Assembly (NCBI RefSeq): GCF_030378165.1
Contig: NZ_CP119766.1
Location: 1,984,001 to 2,048,000, forward strand
Length of the DNA stretch: 64,000 nucleotides
Direction of reading: 5' to 3'
DNA from: Flavobacterium panacagri
Lineage (GTDB): Bacteria > Bacteroidota > Bacteroidia > Flavobacteriales > Flavobacteriaceae
The notes under the pieces are model-generated. The model made no database searches, was not told where the DNA came from, and saw only the letters and a program-made list of their open reading frames with translations. Numbering within the stretch: position 1 is the stretch's first letter; each line of letters begins with the position of its first letter. The position numbers were made by a program, and so were the translations under genes. Below, one piece after another: positions 24,039-35,100 of this stretch.

Positions 24039-26642
24039 TTACGGATTCTTTTTCTTAAAAAGACCATTCAGCAAGTCGTTGGCTTTCTTTGTAACTTCTT
24101 GTGTTTTTTGCTCTTTTTCTGTTTTAGCAGCCTGAGTGGTATCTTTAGCTTTTGTATTTTTGTTGATCAAATCGGTAAGCGCTGCTGTCCCTTTTTGAGT
24201 TAGTTTTTCTTTCTGCTGATTCACCAACTGCGTTGTTAAATTACTCACAGCAGTTTTCATATCTGTACTGATTTTTGGATTTGAAAAATTACCAGTTAAA
24301 GAAGCATTGATTGGAATATTTTCCAGTTTTGCAGCATCAGCAGGAGATAATTTAGCAATCAAATTGTTAGCTTCAGTTCCTAAATATTTAGCAGGAACAT
24401 CAAATTTAATGGTGTAATTCATCGTTTGATCAAAACCATGAGTTCCTCCAATTGTAGCTTTAATGTCTTGATATTTAATGTCAAATGGTTTTACATTTAC
24501 TTTTCCGTTGTCAAAAGTCAATGCCATTTTTAAGTCATTTAAATTCAAGTTGTTTAAATTAAGAAACTTCACATTTGAACTTAATGAGTTTAAAAGTGTA
24601 GAATTATTAGCATTTACCGTAGTAGATAATAACTGTCCTAACAAATCACCAGAAATTGATTTTAAATCAGGAGTCAATTCTTTTGCATCTAAATTACCGT
24701 TCAATTTAATAGTCGAATTTAATTTTCCGTTAATAATTCCAGCAATTGGAGCAATTTTTTTCATCATATCCAATTGCGTAAAAGTCTGCGCAATATCCAC
24801 TTGATTAAAACCAAGATTCATATCAAATGTTGGTACTTTTTCTTTAGTAGAAACAGCTCCTGTCAAACCAATTGTTCCTCCGAAAATACTTGTTTTAAAG
24901 TTCTCTAAGGTTGCTTTTTCATCTTTAATAAGCAGTTTTCCAGAAACATCTTTTAATTTTAAATTGTCATATAAAACCGTTGTTGCTTTTGCATTTAATG
25001 TACAGTTTAAGAACGCTGGAATCTTCATTGCTTCAGCTGGTTTTGCTGCAGTTTTTGTTTCTTCTTTTGCAGGTTCGCCGGCAGTCATAAAATCATCAAC
25101 AGCCAATTGATTAGAACTCATATTGAAGTTCCCTTTCAATTCTTGTTTTTTAAACATAAAACCGTAAAAATTTTCCAAAACTCCATTAATGCTAATATCA
25201 CTTTTTCCAGTTGTAGCATCAAATTGTTTCAAGTTAATTTTACTCGGATTAAATTCTACTAATGCTGTGCTGATGTTCATCGATTTATTGTTTTCATCCG
25301 TATATTTAAATCCTGATAAACTCATTGTACCCGCATTTTTGATATTCTCATATTGGCTTTTTTCTACAGAAGCCATATCAAAATTAGTCGTCACATCTGC
25401 TTTTAAAATACCAGCAAGCGGTTTGTCCATTTTAATTGGATAGGCTTTGGAAAGATTAGCCAAATTGATTGTTCCTTTCAAAGCCGCATCTACAATTGGG
25501 TTTACAGTTATGTTTTTAATATTCGCTTTAGCGTTAAAAACATCCTGATCAATTCTGAAAGATAGTTTGTCTAAGTTGACGTAAGTATCATTTAGGATTC
25601 CAGTTTCATTGATGATTTTAGTATCAATTACAATATTCTGAACCGATTTTGGTAAGTTAGGATATTGGAAAGAAGCATTGTTAGAAGCGATTTCAATATT
25701 GAATTTAGGAACAGTAGTTTCTGTTAATTCTCCTTTTGCAAAACCATTTACAGTAAAATCTCCTGTCGTTTTTACGCCTTCTAAACTTGAAGCATAAGCA
25801 GACGGGATTAAACCTAAGAAGTTCGTAAATGATGAAGTTGGAGTTTTAAACTTTAAATCATAAATCTGCTTGTTTTCAGCCATTTGAATAAAACCGTCAA
25901 ATTCTAGTGGCAATTGATTGATTAAAGCTTTATTTTCTTTAAAAGTATATTTACTTTGGTCTAAATCAATACCAAGAACCGCATCCAAAGTTAGTTTTAC
26001 ATCTTTCATGTAATTCATCTTATCCATGTCTAAGGAAACTTTAGCAGTAGATTTTGTAGTTAAATCTAATTTTGAATTGGTAAAATCTCCAGTTCCTTCG
26101 TGGTTTAAACTATCAATTACCATTTTAATTTTAGAGCCTTGATCGATATATCTAAAAGTAAAGTTTTCAATTTTATAGTTTTGAATCTTTAAAGAAAGCG
26201 GTTTGCTTGCTTCGTCTTTTTTATCTTCTTTTTGATCTTTCAAAGCAATGTCGAAGTTTCCAACGCCATCTTTATTGAAGATAATGTTTATTAATCCGTT
26301 TGTAGAACTAATTCCCTGAATGCTTAAAGGTTCATCTTTTCCTTTGAAAAGTTCTTTAACACTCATTTTTAAATTTAATTCTCCCAAAGAAACCAAAGTA
26401 TCACCTTCAAAAGGCGCTTTGTTGATAATAACCAGTTTTTCAATTCCGACAGTTGCGTTCGGGAAATTTTTGAATAAACTTAAATCGGCATCTTTAAAGC
26501 TTACTTTGGCATCGACACTTTCGTTAATAGCTTCGGCAATTTTGGCTTTAATCTGATCTTTAAAGAAATACGGAATGGCAAATAATGCAGCAACAAATAC
26601 CACTATAACAATGGCACTTATTTTTAAAACTTTCTTTAGCAT
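24039..26642 (-). CDS. AsmA-family outer-membrane-biogenesis protein
   Basis: 867 residues. An N-terminal membrane anchor (about 7-27) precedes a very long repetitive beta-groove region, typical of AsmA/TamB-like proteins thought to bridge inner and outer membranes and affect lipid transport. Starts MLKKVLKISAIVIVVFVAAL followed by FAIPYFFKDQIKAKIAEAIN, the AsmA N-terminal pattern. The C-terminus is Lys/Gln/Thr-rich (QAAKTEKEQKTQEVTKKAND). Specific lipid substrate unknown. A -7 box TATTTTTG lies on the minus strand at 26692-26685. Monocistronic. Confidence 0.88.
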   Translation of the reverse strand: MLKKVLKISAIVIVVFVAALFAIPYFFKDQIKAKIAEAINESVDAKVSFKDADLSLFKNFPNATVGIEKLVIINKAPFEGDTLVSLGELNLKMSVKELFKGKDEPLSIQGISSTNGLINIIFNKDGVGNFDIALKDQKEDKKDEASKPLSLKIQNYKIENFTFRYIDQGSKIKMVIDSLNHEGTGDFTNSKLDLTTKSTAKVSLDMDKMNYMKDVKLTLDAVLGIDLDQSKYTFKENKALINQLPLEFDGFIQMAENKQIYDLKFKTPTSSFTNFLGLIPSAYASSLEGVKTTGDFTVNGFAKGELTETTVPKFNIEIASNNASFQYPNLPKSVQNIVIDTKIINETGILNDTYVNLDKLSFRIDQDVFNAKANIKNITVNPIVDAALKGTINLANLSKAYPIKMDKPLAGILKADVTTNFDMASVEKSQYENIKNAGTMSLSGFKYTDENNKSMNISTALVEFNPSKINLKQFDATTGKSDISINGVLENFYGFMFKKQELKGNFNMSSNQLAVDDFMTAGEPAKEETKTAAKPAEAMKIPAFLNCTLNAKATTVLYDNLKLKDVSGKLLIKDEKATLENFKTSIFGGTIGLTGAVSTKEKVPTFDMNLGFNQVDIAQTFTQLDMMKKIAPIAGIINGKLNSTIKLNGNLDAKELTPDLKSISGDLLGQLLSTTVNANNSTLLNSLSSNVKFLNLNNLNLNDLKMALTFDNGKVNVKPFDIKYQDIKATIGGTHGFDQTMNYTIKFDVPAKYLGTEANNLIAKLSPADAAKLENIPINASLTGNFSNPKISTDMKTAVSNLTTQLVNQQKEKLTQKGTAALTDLINKNTKAKDTTQAAKTEKEQKTQEVTKKANDLLNGLFKKKNP

Positions 26643-26760
26643 ATAATTAGATTTGAGGGTTTACTATTTTAAAATCGACTCATGCAAAAATAGTTTTTTT
26701 TAGCAGAGTGTGAAGATAAAGTTTTCTTAAAAATGTAAGAATTATACTTATTTTGTTAAA

Positions 26761-26798
26761 TAAAAAAAATCCGTTTGAAATAGTTTCAAACGGATTTT
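26761..26798 (-). terminator. Terminator of the secreted hydrolase gene
   Basis: AAAATCCGTTTGAAA (26766-26780) / TTTCAAACGGATTTT (26784-26798), 15-bp perfect stem, loop TAG, followed on the minus strand by a T-run (26769-26762). Confidence 0.9.
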
Positions 26799-26815
26799 AA
26801 GTCTTATTTATTTTA

Positions 26816-27766
26816 TTATTTCTGAATAAATGAAACGATCCTGTCTACTAGTGTTTCCGATATTGGAAGTGTTTCATTGTTGTAACTGGCCATGTTATCG
26901 TTATGGTCGCCTTCAATGATTTTCATAATATGATTCATTTTATCAATAACCTGCTTCTCCGAATTTTTATTAGCTTCGGCTAAATTTTCGGCATCTTGAA
27001 GAGAAACTTGTAAATCACTACTTCCCTGCAAAATCAAGATAGGAATGGTAAGTTTTTTTATTTCTGTCTGCGGATTGTATTTAAACCAAGAAATCAAATA
27101 AGGCTGAATACTGGGTCTGAAAAGAGAATTCAGCATTGGATCGACTTTGTTTACGGTGTGTCCGCTTTTTAAGCTATCAATTATCGGGAACGTCATATCA
27201 TCAAGCTGTTTCATTTTTTTGGCTCCAATCTGTGCTTTGATGATTTTATCTGCCGAATCTCCTGCTCCGGCAATCGATACAAATTTATCTGCTTTTGCAC
27301 CACCAATCATTCCAATTAAAGAACCTTCACTATGACCTATTACAATTACTTTTGAGAAACGTTTGTCTTGTCTTAAAAAGTTAATCCAGCTTTTTACATC
27401 CTGAATATAGTTTTCAAAAACCAAAGTGCTTTCAGAATCCCCGCCTGCAGCTTTGCTTTCTCCAATTCCTCTTTTATCATATCGTAACGATGCAATTCCG
27501 TTCTTTGCTAAAGCTTCCGCCAGCATTTTCAACGAATTGTTTTTCATCATGGCATTATTTCCATTTCTGTCTGTCGGGCCAGAACCAGCGATAATTAAGG
27601 CAACAGGATACTTTTTGGTCAAATCTGGAGTAGTCAGCGTACCAAATAACTGATCAGTATTTATTTTTAAAACCGCTGGTGTTTCTTTAAAAGTGAGCTC
27701 TTTTTTAGTCTGAGCATTTAAAACACTCAAAAATAAAATCGTCAGAAAAAGAATTATTTTATTCAT
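26816..27766 (-). CDS. Secreted alpha/beta-hydrolase (serine aminopeptidase-like)
   Basis: 316 residues. A signal peptide (MNKIILFLTILFLSVLNAQT) directs export. Serine hydrolase features: LIIAGSGPTDRNGN oxyanion region, RYDKRGIGES, nucleophile elbow GHSEGS (Ser147), acid region around ILILQGSSDLQVS, and a late His in KMNHIMK. Probably an ester or peptide hydrolase of the periplasm. Substrate unknown. Starts 12 bp after the sppA stop, so the two are one operon. Confidence 0.88.
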   Translation of the reverse strand: MNKIILFLTILFLSVLNAQTKKELTFKETPAVLKINTDQLFGTLTTPDLTKKYPVALIIAGSGPTDRNGNNAMMKNNSLKMLAEALAKNGIASLRYDKRGIGESKAAGGDSESTLVFENYIQDVKSWINFLRQDKRFSKVIVIGHSEGSLIGMIGGAKADKFVSIAGAGDSADKIIKAQIGAKKMKQLDDMTFPIIDSLKSGHTVNKVDPMLNSLFRPSIQPYLISWFKYNPQTEIKKLTIPILILQGSSDLQVSLQDAENLAEANKNSEKQVIDKMNHIMKIIEGDHNDNMASYNNETLPISETLVDRIVSFIQK

Positions 27767-27778
27767 CTTTCATTTCAA

Positions 27779-29536
27779 TTAATAAATATTGATTCCGTAA
27801 GGCATTATAGCTTGAACTCCTTTTTGTTTTTGGAATTTTTTCACCTGCTCGATTAGCATATAATTTTCTTCTCCAATTTCTTCTTTTATAAAAGCTTCTT
27901 TAGATTTTGCAAATGGCAGGCCAGAAAGAATATCGTTCAAAGTTTTTTCGTACTCTGGATAATTCTGAGTGCTGTACTTTTTGATTTTAGCAATCTTAGC
28001 AGCTTCAGCAATTGCATCGTTTAAACCGCCAATTTTATCAACCAATCCTAATTTTACAGCTTCTGTTCCAGACCAAACTCTTCCTTGCGCAATAGCGTCA
28101 ACTTGTTCGAAAGTCATTTTACGTCCTTCTGCAACATGAGTAACAAAAGTGTTGTAGATTTTTTCAACTCCTTCTAAAGTAAACGCTTTAAATTTTTCGT
28201 CAACAGGTACAAACGGACTATAATTTGCGGAATTCTCATGAGTTTTAACCTGTTCAGAATTGATTCCTAATTTATTAGCTAAAGGACTGAAGTTTGGCAG
28301 CATTCCGAAAACACCGATAGATCCCGTAATAGTATTGTTTTCAGCGAATATTTTATTAGCGTTGCAAGCAATGTAATAACCACCAGAAGCGGCATAGTTA
28401 CCCATTGAAACTACAACTGGTTTTACTTTTTTAGTAATTTCAATTTCTCTCCAGATCAAATCAGAAGTAAGGGCACTTCCTCCTGGGCTGTCAATTCTAA
28501 GAACAATTGCTTTTACATCGTCATTTTTTCTTGCTTCCTGTAAAGAACGACGCATTGAACCTTCTCCAATTGTATTGACATCGCCTTCACCGCTTCCTAT
28601 TTCGCCTTGAGCGTAAATAATAGCGATTTGATCCGTTGCGCTATTCGCTAAAGCTGTTGTAACATTGTTTTGAGTGTAATCTAAAATCGAAATTTTGTTA
28701 TAATCTTCGTCTTTATCTACTTTTAGCGCTTTTCTGATTGCGTTATGATAAACATCTTCATAAGCAATAATATCAACTAAATGCTGTTCTTTTGCCATTT
28801 CAGGAGTTCTAGCTAAAAGTCCGTTAGCAATTTCATTTAGTTTTGGAAGCGGAATATTTCTACTTTTTGAAATATCTGTAGAAACGGTCGTCCAAATTGA
28901 GTTCAAAAGAGCTGTCATTTGTTCTCTGTTGGCATCGCTCATTTTATTTTCTAAGAAAGGCTCAACGGCACTTTTATATTTTCCGTGACGAATCACTTCC
29001 ATATGAATTCCTGATTTATCCTGAAAATCTTTGAAAAACATAACTTCAGAAGAAAGACCTTTAAAGTCCAAATCTCCCGCAGGATTGATATAAATTGTAT
29101 TGGCAACAGAAGTTAAATAATATTCTTTCTGCGAATAGGTATTAGCGTAAGCCCAAACAAATTTTCCAGATTTTTTGAAGCTTTCAAGAGCATTTCGCAA
29201 GTCTTTATATTGTGCAAGACCAAGAGAGGATTCATCATTTAAAATCGAAATTCCTTTGATGTTGTCATCTGTTTTAGCCGCTTCGATAGCATTAAGTACA
29301 TCAGTTAAACCGACTCCTTTTTGGTCAGAAAAACGAGTAACCCAGGGATCTTTATATTTTCCTGCGTAATCATTTTTAATTTCTTTCAAATTCAATTCGA
29401 TAACCGAATCAGCTTTAACTGAATCAGCGTCGTCTCCGCCAAATAAGGCTGCAATAAATATTACTCCAAAAAAGAAGAGCATGATAAAAACAAAAATACC
29501 AATTATTGTGGCAAGTACATTTCCTAAAAATTTCAT
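27779..29536 (-). CDS. sppA: Signal peptide peptidase SppA, 67-kDa type
   Basis: 585 residues. Membrane-anchored protease that degrades cleaved signal peptides. An N-terminal membrane segment (about 8-32) precedes two tandem S49 domains. The catalytic dyad is split between them, as in E. coli: Lys188 in HGKYKSAVEPF and Ser384 in YAASGGYYIA. RIDSPGGS and ITGSIGVFG also match the family. First gene of an operon with the secreted hydrolase. A -7 box TATATTTG lies at 29587-29580 on the minus strand. Confidence 0.95.
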   Translation of the reverse strand: MKFLGNVLATIIGIFVFIMLFFFGVIFIAALFGGDDADSVKADSVIELNLKEIKNDYAGKYKDPWVTRFSDQKGVGLTDVLNAIEAAKTDDNIKGISILNDESSLGLAQYKDLRNALESFKKSGKFVWAYANTYSQKEYYLTSVANTIYINPAGDLDFKGLSSEVMFFKDFQDKSGIHMEVIRHGKYKSAVEPFLENKMSDANREQMTALLNSIWTTVSTDISKSRNIPLPKLNEIANGLLARTPEMAKEQHLVDIIAYEDVYHNAIRKALKVDKDEDYNKISILDYTQNNVTTALANSATDQIAIIYAQGEIGSGEGDVNTIGEGSMRRSLQEARKNDDVKAIVLRIDSPGGSALTSDLIWREIEITKKVKPVVVSMGNYAASGGYYIACNANKIFAENNTITGSIGVFGMLPNFSPLANKLGINSEQVKTHENSANYSPFVPVDEKFKAFTLEGVEKIYNTFVTHVAEGRKMTFEQVDAIAQGRVWSGTEAVKLGLVDKIGGLNDAIAEAAKIAKIKKYSTQNYPEYEKTLNDILSGLPFAKSKEAFIKEEIGEENYMLIEQVKKFQKQKGVQAIMPYGINIY

Positions 29537-29688
29537 GTGTATATTTTTTTAATAAGTATCAAAAAAGGTTGGTTTGTTACAAATATAATCGAAATAAGAT
29601 TGAATTTGATTGGACGCTTTAGTAAATGTTTTAGTTTTTTATTTTTAATTCAGAATCTTAAAAAACAGCTTTTTTTGTAAGATAAGTA

Positions 29689-29716
29689 TTGGTCTTGTTG
29701 TTTTTTTTATATTTGA
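29689..29716 (+). promoter_or_regulatory. Promoter for the carboxypeptidase-like-domain gene
   Basis: TTG (29689-29691), 17 bp, TATATTTG (29709-29716), 16 bp before the ATG. Confidence 0.5.
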
Positions 29717-29732
29717 TTTTAATTTTAGTAGC

Positions 29733-30923
29733 ATGAATAAAATAATAGTTTTCGGGATTTTTTTCTTGTTTAATAGCTTTTTGATAATGGCTCAAAAAAC
29801 TCCAATCACAAAAGTAGTAGCAGATAAATCATCAAAAATACCTTTGGATAAAGTTAGTGTTTATAATGAGAAAGATAATTCATTAACGAATGAAGAAGGA
29901 GTTTTCTCTTTTATTTCAGACAGAGATGATATCAATTTTAGTTTAATTGGTTATGAAGATTTAAAAACAAGTTTGCAACAGATAAAAAATCAGGACACTA
30001 TTTTTTTGCAAAGTAAAATGGTTGAACTCGACGAAGTTGTAGTTGGGCAGGAATTAGCGATGCTAAAAAAAGCATATGCGAAATTAAAAGAGAACTATAT
30101 TTTAGAGCCTTATCATGAAAATTTCTTTTTAAGATGTGTCTTAAAAAGAGATAATGAGCTGTCAAGATTGCAGGATATTTACGGGAAAGTTTCTAGAAAA
30201 AGCATTTTTAAAACCAAAAGCCAGCCGGATAATAAATGTGAAGTTGAGGTTTTGAATATGAGAAAAGTCGGGATTTCTGAAAAATCCGATATTGTATACT
30301 TTAAATTTCAAAGTTTTGAAAAACTATTTGACTTAAATACTCTAATTTTTATCGTGCTTGACAAATTTGAATTAACTCAGCAGAAAAATATAGCAGGGGA
30401 TTATTTGAAAATTAATTTTGTTTCAAAAGAGCCCAACACAATGGGGCAGAAAACTAATGGTCACTTTGTGATTAATAGAGCAGATTACGCAATCGTTGAA
30501 ACCTATTTTGACTTTTATGATGATCCAGAAAAAGTACCTTATAGTAAAGATGGTAAAGCGGAATACAGAACAAGTAGTTTTAAGAGAACCACTAATTATA
30601 AAAAGAATACCTCTGTTGGAAAATATTATTTAAACAATGCTAATTCTGATGTTAAAGTAGAACTTCTTGGTAATGAAAAGATAAAAACAGCAATTTATGA
30701 TTACTCTACTCAGTATTTTGTAACGAATAGTTTTATTGCTGAAAAAGCAAAATCAAATTTATCTATGGATAAAGATATTTTTAAAGTAAAATATCCATAT
30801 TCAGAACAATTTTGGAAAAGTCAGAATCAGCTGCCATTGACAAGTGAATTGAAAGATTTTTTGAAAAAGGTTTCAGACAACAAAGAGAATAAAAAAGAGT
30901 TTGAAATAGTCGGAAACTTCTAA
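29733..30923 (+). CDS. Carboxypeptidase-like regulatory-domain protein of unknown function
   Basis: 396 residues with a signal peptide (ending LIMAQK). Residues about 22-95 form the CarboxypepD_reg-like beta-sandwich seen at the start of many TonB receptors and T9SS proteins, but no plug or barrel follows. The remainder (KKAYAKLKENYILEPYHENF onward) is a family I know only as uncharacterised, found in periplasmic or outer-membrane-associated proteins of Bacteroidota. It is not a transporter by itself. Confidence 0.8.
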   Translation: MNKIIVFGIFFLFNSFLIMAQKTPITKVVADKSSKIPLDKVSVYNEKDNSLTNEEGVFSFISDRDDINFSLIGYEDLKTSLQQIKNQDTIFLQSKMVELDEVVVGQELAMLKKAYAKLKENYILEPYHENFFLRCVLKRDNELSRLQDIYGKVSRKSIFKTKSQPDNKCEVEVLNMRKVGISEKSDIVYFKFQSFEKLFDLNTLIFIVLDKFELTQQKNIAGDYLKINFVSKEPNTMGQKTNGHFVINRADYAIVETYFDFYDDPEKVPYSKDGKAEYRTSSFKRTTNYKKNTSVGKYYLNNANSDVKVELLGNEKIKTAIYDYSTQYFVTNSFIAEKAKSNLSMDKDIFKVKYPYSEQFWKSQNQLPLTSELKDFLKKVSDNKENKKEFEIVGNF

Positions 30924-30981
30924 GTGTTGAATCAAATAATGTAGTTAATTCTAAAATAGTTTTAGTTAATTTGCATTAATT

Positions 30982-32118
30982 ATGAAATTACAGCATCAAG
31001 TCGTTTTATCGATAGGCAGCAACCAAGGCAGCAGACTAGAAAATATCCAAAATTGTATTGATTTAATCCATCAAAATGTCGGGACTGTCATTCAGGTTTC
31101 CAAACTTTACGAAACTCCAGCTTGGGGTTTTGAAAGTGATGCTTTTTATAATTGTGCACTGCTGTTGCATACCAATTCTTCTGCACAGAAAATATTAAAT
31201 CAGGTTTTAAAAGTTGAAAAAGAATTAGGACGAATCCGCTCTAATCAAGAAGGTTATCAATCAAGAATTATAGATGTTGATTTGATTGCTTTTGATGATG
31301 AAATTATTGATTCAGAAAAACTTCAAATTCCGCATCCTTTAATGCAGAACAGAAATTTTGTTTTGCTGCCCATGCAGGATTTAAAATTAAACTGGAAACA
31401 CCCTCTTTTACATAAAACAGTTAGCGAATTAATTGCCGTTACACCAGACGAAAGTATTTGCACGATTGTTCAAGATTTGCAAAATCCGCTTAACGAGATT
31501 CCTCTCAGTAAGTTTAATTATATTTCTTTTGAAGGAAACATTGGCGCTGGAAAAACTACTTTGGTCCATAAAATTGCGGAAGATTTTAATGCTAAAACAG
31601 TTTTAGAACGATTTGCAGATAATCCGTTTCTTCCTAAGTTTTACAAAGATCAAAATAGATATGCGTTTCCGTTGGAAATGTCTTTTCTCGCCGATCGTTA
31701 TCAGCAGTTATCCGATGATTTGGCTCAATTTGATTTGTTTAAAGATTTTATCGTAGCCGATTATCATATTTTTAAATCGCTCATTTTTGCTAAGATTACT
31801 TTACAGGAAGACGAATATCGTTTGTACAGAAATCTGTTTGATATTATTTATAAAGAAATGCCAAAGCCTGATTTGTATGTTTATTTATATCAAAATACAG
31901 AACGTCTTTTGCAGAACATTAAAAAACGTGGCCGTACTTACGAACAAAATATCGAAGCTTCCTATTTAGAAAAAATCAACAACGGTTATCTGGAATACAT
32001 AAAATCGCAGACTGATTTAAATGTTTTAATTATTGATGTTTCTGATCGCGATTTTGTGAAAAGACATGAAGATTACATTTTTATTTTAAATGAAATTAGG
32101 AAAAAAGTAATCAGTTAA
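30982..32118 (+). CDS. folK: Fusion of HPPK (FolK) and deoxynucleoside kinase
   Basis: 378 residues with two enzymes. Residues 1-160 are 6-hydroxymethyl-7,8-dihydropterin pyrophosphokinase of folate synthesis (VVLSIGSNQGSRLENIQNCI, RSNQEGYQSRIIDVDLIAFD, IPHPLMQNRNFVLLPM). Residues about 172-378 are a deoxynucleoside kinase with P-loop FEGNIGAGKTT, the conserved ERF segment (VLERFADNPFLPKFY) and the lid motif KKRGRTYEQ. The join is clean, without a stop or frameshift. This architecture is known in Bacteroidota. It links a folate enzyme with deoxynucleotide salvage. Confidence 0.93.
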   Translation: MKLQHQVVLSIGSNQGSRLENIQNCIDLIHQNVGTVIQVSKLYETPAWGFESDAFYNCALLLHTNSSAQKILNQVLKVEKELGRIRSNQEGYQSRIIDVDLIAFDDEIIDSEKLQIPHPLMQNRNFVLLPMQDLKLNWKHPLLHKTVSELIAVTPDESICTIVQDLQNPLNEIPLSKFNYISFEGNIGAGKTTLVHKIAEDFNAKTVLERFADNPFLPKFYKDQNRYAFPLEMSFLADRYQQLSDDLAQFDLFKDFIVADYHIFKSLIFAKITLQEDEYRLYRNLFDIIYKEMPKPDLYVYLYQNTERLLQNIKKRGRTYEQNIEASYLEKINNGYLEYIKSQTDLNVLIIDVSDRDFVKRHEDYIFILNEIRKKVIS

Positions 32119-32168
32119 TTCTAACGATATATTATCTAATTTTCTAATTTCCAGATTGTCTCATTATT

Positions 32169-35100
32169 CTATCTTTTTAAAGAGAAATGTCCTTTTAATA
32201 TAGGCATGGTATCATCAATTTTTAAAGCGTACCAATAATCTGAAGCAGGGAGCGGAACTTGGTTTAGGGTACCATCCCAACTCATTTTTGATCTGCTTAA
32301 CTGAGCAATTAATTTGCCATAACGATCAAAAATCGTGATTTCTGCCTGTGGATAGTTTTCCATGCCGGTTACTTCCCAGACATCATTAAAAGTATCATTG
32401 TTAGGGGTGAAGAAAGGAGGGAAAACAAGGACAACAAATTGTTTCGTCACTTGCCCACATCCACTTTTCTCTCGAGCATAAGCAGTTTGGAGTCCTCCTG
32501 GGACATCATAAAATATATAAGAATCCTGAAAGTTGATCCCGTCCACAGAATACTCATAATAATCTTCTTCTTTAACGGGATAAATAATCGCTCTAGTACC
32601 CTCAACAACGATTCGGTCTATCTGTGGAATTTTATGTTCTTCAACAACAATGGTTTTATTGCTGGTGCAGTTTTCAGGTAATTGACTTGTGACAGCAACC
32701 GTATATGTTCCTCCTGAATTGATGGTTATAGTTTGAGTTGTAGCTCCATTTGACCATAAGTAATTCATTCCTTTAATTCCTGCATCTAAAGTGATCGTCT
32801 GAAGCTGACATATAGTTAAGTTTTCATCGGTAACAACTGGAGGCGTATAAATGATAATATTTATGGGAGTTCGTTCTACATTAATACAGCCATTGTTTGA
32901 AGCCTCGGCATAATAAGTTGTATTAGATGAAATGGTAGGAGTTGTGAAGTTATTGCCAGAAAAGACACTACTGCCGCCAGTTTGTGCTGTATACCAGTTA
33001 ATGTTTCCAATATTTGAAGAGGCTCTAATAGTTACAGCTCCAGACCCACAGTTTGAATAAGAATTTTGTTCCGCAACAGGTTTGTTTGGCGTGGTGTTCA
33101 CGGTAGCGGTTATAGGTTTTCTATTTGATTCACAGCCGGCATCGACATAATAAATTGTAGTTGTGTTAAGGATTGGGGTAGTGTAAGTTGTGCCAGTTCC
33201 TAATAAATTTCCTCCAGTTGCAGCATCAAACCATCTGATTGTTGCTCCTGCATTTGCTGCAGCACTAAGAGTAAAACTTCCAGAATCACAAATTGGAGTA
33301 GGATTAGTAGCAGGAGTTGCTAAAGGAATAGTTATTTTAGTACTTGTAGCAATTTCTAAAGGTGTTTCACCCGGCATTCCTCCATATTCTACGACATAAC
33401 CTTTTGGCTGATAATTATCTCCCGAAACAGTAGATCCTGTATTTGATAAATCATTCCAAGAACCTCTAATTCCTACGCCAGGTTGTGTAATATGAGCATA
33501 ATCTTCATCGCCTTGATTATTAGGTTCACCAGTATTCCAAAAAGCAAAGTTTGGAGTTGAACCATTTGATCCTCCATTCCAAAAAATAGTTCCAGCTTCA
33601 GGGCCGGTAACCCACTTCCATACACCCTCGGTTTCTGCATCACTTCCTCCAATCCATCCTGTACCAGAAGCTTGTTCTCCAATTAATTTGGCTTCATCTG
33701 CAGATAAAATAGTGGCTAGGTAACCTTTAAGGCCATAATATGTACTTGCTTCTGCAGCTGCTTTTGCAGTGCTCCATGTAATTCCGATATTTGGGACAAA
33801 TAAATAGTAATGACCTGTAGAGGGAAGATAGTTTGCCTGGCCAATAGTGATAGAAAATGTTCTTGTTCCAGAAGCTGTAGCTGATGTATTTGAAAAAACA
33901 ATATCTTTTATCGCAGCTTCGAGATCAGAATATAATATTTCGCCTCCAGTAAGACTTGATAGAGTGAGTTTTCCAGCAGTAGAGTCCCAATTTGTGGTAA
34001 TGGAAGGATAGAGTGCTGGGTTTGAAAGACTAAGTTTGTCACCGCTGGCATAACCGGAAGAAATTTGAATATAACCTGCAGTAGTGCCAGTTTCACTTGG
34101 GTCGTGTGTAATTGTTATGTCAGTTACAATATTTATATTGCTTTGAGGACAGTATAATTGATCTCCTGTGGCGCTAAGTTTGGGAGGAAGAGTTGTACTC
34201 ATGCTACATTTATTGGAGAATGAAGTACTGGCATCTTTAAAAGAAGCCCAGTTAGTATCAGAATACAGTTTATTGTCTACTTGTACACAGCTAAGACCTG
34301 AATTTGATTTTAGATTTAATTGTGATACCGTTGTATTGTTTCCGTTTTTTAAATTTAGACTAACTAATTGATTATTGTTGCAGTAAAAAACAGCTAAAAC
34401 AGGATTTTTAGAGAGATCCAAATCTTTTAATTGATTGTTATTAATACTAAGATGAGTCAGTACAGTGTTTTTTGATACATCAATATCGGATAAGTTATTA
34501 AAACTGCAATGAATGCCTACTAATGCGGAATTGTTTAAAACATTCAGATTTGATAATTGGTTATTATTGATGCTAAAACTTTGTAGAGAGAGATTCTTGC
34601 TGATGTCTATATCGGCTAATTTATTAGAATCGCAGTTTAATCCATTTAAATATAGGTTTTTGGTGGTGTTTAAAACAGTTAGTTTATTCGAGCCGCAAAA
34701 CAAAGTTCTTAATTGTAGATTTTTACTTAAATCTACACTGGATATTTGGTTATTTTCACATGTTAAATGATTTAAACTAGCGTTAAGAGAAGTGTTCAAA
34801 GTTGAAAGTTTATTTGAACTGCAGTTTAAAGATTGAATTTTGGTATTTTTAGAAATGTCCAAATCGGTCAATTGATTTCCTGGGCAACGTAAGCTAGTTA
34901 GTAATAAATTATTGGAAACATCTAAGTTTAACAATGAATTGTTGTCTAAGGCTAAAGTTTCTAAAGATATGTTTTTGCTTAAATCTATAGCAGCCAGTTT
35001 GTTATTTCTAGCATAGCATATTTTTAAGACTGTATTTTTAGAAATGTCAATATTGCTCAATTTATTATTGTCGAGAAATAATGCTTCTAAATGAATATTA

